A stretch of 53,940 nt of DNA from an uncultured Prochlorococcus sp. (GTDB lineage: Bacteria; Cyanobacteriota; Cyanobacteriia; PCC-6307; Cyanobiaceae), in the NCBI GenBank assembly GCA_902606255.1, contig CACLFQ010000004.1, positions 1-53,940 on the forward strand, read 5' to 3'. Of the stretch, positions 52,272 through 53,940 are shown piece after piece. Made by a program: the position numbers and the translations under genes. Numbering within the stretch: position 1 is the first letter of the stretch; every line of letters starts with the position of its first letter. The notes under the pieces are model-generated. The model saw only the letters and a list, made by a program, of their open reading frames with translations, did no database searches and had not been told where the DNA came from.

Positions 52272-52937
52272 TTGGCAAAAAGACTTACAGAAGATCAAAA
52301 GAAAAAATTAATTAGTATCTTCAGAGAGGGGATTAAAATAGAAGAATTATCAAAAATATTTAATTGTAGTAAGTTGACAATAGTTAGGAATTTGAAAAAA
52401 ATTCTTGGGGAACCTAAATATAAAGAGATAATAACTATTAACAAAAATTTAATTACTGATCCTAGAAAATTAGAAAAATCAAATAAAATTAAATCTGATA
52501 TTGATTCCTCTGTTTCAGATAACACTTGTATTAATAATTTGAATAAAAATGCATCGGATTTTGCTCCAGAAGATTCTTTTTTTGAGATTGTTCCTTTAGA
52601 TTATGAAATAGAAAATTTACCTCGCAAAGAATTATCTTCAGTTCCTATATCTGAGGTTGATTTCCCTAAAGTTGTTTATATGATTGTGGATAAAAAAATT
52701 GAGTTAGAAATAAAATTATTAAAAGATTTTCCAGAATGGGACTTTCTACCTCTTAATGATTTGAATAGAAAAACAATAGAAATATTTTTTGATTTAAATC
52801 TTGCTAAAAGATCTTGTAATAAGGAGCAAAAGGTACTGAAAGTTCCTAATACTGATGTATTTAGAATTGCAGCACCTGTTCTAATTGAGAAAGGAATTTC
52901 AAGAATTGTTTGCGCTGAAAATTTAATAGCTCTATAG
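52272..52937 (+). CDS. Conserved hypothetical protein with N-terminal helix-turn-helix
   Basis: This 221-residue protein starts with a Trp-repressor/resolvase-like HTH segment at about 5-45 (LTEDQKKKLISIFREGIKIEELSKIFNCS), with a recognition helix in KLTIVRNL. The middle is acidic and low-complexity. The last 100 residues look conserved and globular (PKVVYMIVDKKIELEIK, FRIAAPVLIEKGISRIVCAENL). The start is TTG at 52272. It may be a DNA-binding regulator. It seems part of the core genome next to rsmI rather than of the island. I do not recognise the C-terminal family. Confidence 0.75.
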   Translation: MAKRLTEDQKKKLISIFREGIKIEELSKIFNCSKLTIVRNLKKILGEPKYKEIITINKNLITDPRKLEKSNKIKSDIDSSVSDNTCINNLNKNASDFAPEDSFFEIVPLDYEIENLPRKELSSVPISEVDFPKVVYMIVDKKIELEIKLLKDFPEWDFLPLNDLNRKTIEIFFDLNLAKRSCNKEQKVLKVPNTDVFRIAAPVLIEKGISRIVCAENLIAL

Positions 52938-52945
52938 TCAATTTT

Positions 52946-53164
52946 TTAATCATTATTTATATCTAGGACAAGTATGTTTCCTAAAATGGAACCTAATATA
53001 AAACTTGAGCCAACGATAAAACTTATTGGAAGCTCAATAGTTTCGTCTATTATCAAGTCCACTTTGCGTTTGTTTGAACTGTTTTGTATCGCAACAAATA
53101 AAATCACTAATAAACAAGAATTGAATATTACTGTAAAGAATAATTTTTTCCCTAAGGAGTTCAT
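52946..53164 (-). CDS. Small two-helix membrane protein (LapA-domain-like)
   Basis: This 72-residue protein has membrane helices at about 8-27 (LFFTVIFNSCLLVILFVAIQ) and 47-66 (ISFIVGSSFILGSILGNILV). The QNSSNKRKVDLIID strand-like linker between them and the G-rich second helix match the LapA/DUF1049 pattern of small inner-membrane proteins. The role of such proteins in cyanobacteria is unknown. It is the next gene upstream of the converging HTH gene end (9-base gap) and downstream of rsmI on the same strand. An opposite-strand frame over the same bases is not supported. Confidence 0.7.
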   Translation of the reverse strand: MNSLGKKLFFTVIFNSCLLVILFVAIQNSSNKRKVDLIIDETIELPISFIVGSSFILGSILGNILVLDINND

Positions 53165-53187
53165 ATAAATTGACCTTTAAATTAATG

Positions 53188-53940
53188 TTAAATCATATTA
53201 TAAATTTCGCTTTTTTTTAGACCATTTTTCTTGGCTAAGTATTTTGATGCTGCTGACAAACTTAGACCTGCACTTATTAAATCATTGAGATCTTTTTTTA
53301 TAATTAATTTATCAGGGACCAAATCTCTCTTAATACCTTTTACGACTATTGTTATTTCACCAAGTATATCTTTGTCGTTGAAGAAATTAATAACTTCATT
53401 AATATTGTTTCCAATATGTTCCTCAAATTTCTTTGTTAATTCCCTTGCGACCATAATCTCCCTATCACCTCCACAAAAATCATTTAATTCTTTCAATAAT
53501 TTCTTAAGTCGATGTGGAGACTCATATATTATTGTTGTTTTTTGATTTTTACTAATTTCTAAAAGAATTTTTTCTCTTTCAATTTGTTTTCTAGGGAGAA
53601 AGCCTTCAAAAACAAAACTTGAGGAGGGAAGCCCACTTGAAACAAGAGCTGTAATTGCGGCACATGCACCAGGAACGCATATTATATCAATTCCTTCTTT
53701 TCTAACACTTCTTGCAATTTCTTCGCCTGGATCACAAATTCCTGGTATCCCAGCATCACTAACAATTGCTACTGATTTCCCTTCTTTGAGATCTTTTATT
53801 ATTTTTGGGATTTTAATTGATGAATTATGTTTATTAAAACTTATAAGTTTGTTTGAAATATTGAACTTGCTCATAATTTTTTTTGTTTGTCTTGTATCTT
53901 CGCAAGCAATTAAAGAAACATTTTTAAGAATATTTAATGC
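53188..53940 (-). CDS. rsmI: 16S rRNA 2'-O-methyltransferase RsmI, 5' end outside the window
   Basis: RsmI methylates the ribose of C1402 in 16S rRNA. The visible 250 residues begin off the right edge: the frame stays open through ALNILKNVSLIACEDTRQTKKIM, which contains the family's AEDTR-like block (here CEDTR). The internal ATG at 53874 is therefore not the start. Later blocks are VSDAGIPGICDPGE, CVPGACAAITALVSSGLPSSSFVFEGFLPRK, YESPHRL and VARELTKKFEE. About 25-35 N-terminal residues are missing. It is a core gene and marks the end of the island. Confidence 0.92.
   Translation of the reverse strand, partial: ALNILKNVSLIACEDTRQTKKIMSKFNISNKLISFNKHNSSIKIPKIIKDLKEGKSVAIVSDAGIPGICDPGEEIARSVRKEGIDIICVPGACAAITALVSSGLPSSSFVFEGFLPRKQIEREKILLEISKNQKTTIIYESPHRLKKLLKELNDFCGGDREIMVARELTKKFEEHIGNNINEVINFFNDKDILGEITIVVKGIKRDLVPDKLIIKKDLNDLISAGLSLSAASKYLAKKNGLKKSEIYNMI

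Noticed and set aside
52974-53168. Plus-strand open frame of 64 codons opposite the small membrane protein
   Set aside because: The minus-strand frame has two well-formed membrane helices and LapA-like layout; this one has none.
53231-53545. Plus-strand open frame of 104 codons
   Set aside because: It lies inside rsmI on the opposite strand, which has all family motifs.

Overview
The window looks like a chromosomal stretch of a high-light-adapted Prochlorococcus or a very close marine picocyanobacterium. This is inferred from the very AT-rich sequence, small genes with short gaps, frequent TTG/GTG starts, and Prochlorococcus-like signal peptides. No marker gene in the window proves the genus. 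The content is that of a surface-polysaccharide genomic island. It ends on the right at core genes: tRNA-Arg, a conserved HTH protein, a LapA-like membrane protein and rsmI, which runs off the edge.

Region 1 (1-9.8 kb) is a tRNA-associated accessory zone. An intact tRNA-Ala(GGC) at 2571-2643 is followed, in the same orientation, by two decayed copies of its 3' half near 5333 and 8412. The remnants delimit two cargo blocks: a GSCFA protein with a short partner, and a GHKL/MORC-type ATPase with a DUF4214-like methyltransferase. No integrase is visible. Left of the tRNA lie a glycosyltransferase, a sulfotransferase and decayed gene pieces. Right of the last remnant is a compact operon: secreted EF-hand protein, ECF sigma factor, small membrane protein.

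Region 2 (9.9-31.7 kb) makes sugar nucleotides and decorates glycans. It holds ugd, manC and galE, a secreted trypsin-like protease, a sulfatase, four free-standing sulfotransferases (one of them in region 1) plus one embedded in a glycosyltransferase fusion, a CysQ-type PAP phosphatase, a beta-helix protein and several glycosyltransferases. Together these suggest a sulfated surface glycan.

Region 3 (31.7-51.8 kb) is a group-2 (ABC-transporter) capsule system. One long minus-strand operon encodes rmlA-rmlC-rmlD-rmlB, the KpsD/Wza-like outer-membrane exporter, KpsM, KpsT, KpsE and a glycosyltransferase. Divergent from it are kpsC and kpsS (Kdo linker transferases) and a PlsC-like acyltransferase, with an OlsB-like GNAT acyltransferase facing them. 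The Kdo route follows: kdsD, kdsA and a fused kdsB-kdsC. A UDP-glucuronate 4-epimerase ends the block. The expected precursors are UDP-GlcA, UDP-GalA, GDP-Man, UDP-Gal, dTDP-rhamnose and CMP-Kdo, feeding a Kdo-anchored, probably sulfated capsule.

The most unusual items are the tandem tRNA-Ala-bounded cargo with a lone MORC-like ATPase, the complete sulfation set, the three-domain GT-sulfotransferase-GT protein, the KdsB-KdsC fusion, the acyltransferase pair beside kpsC/kpsS, and the EF-hand/ECF operon.
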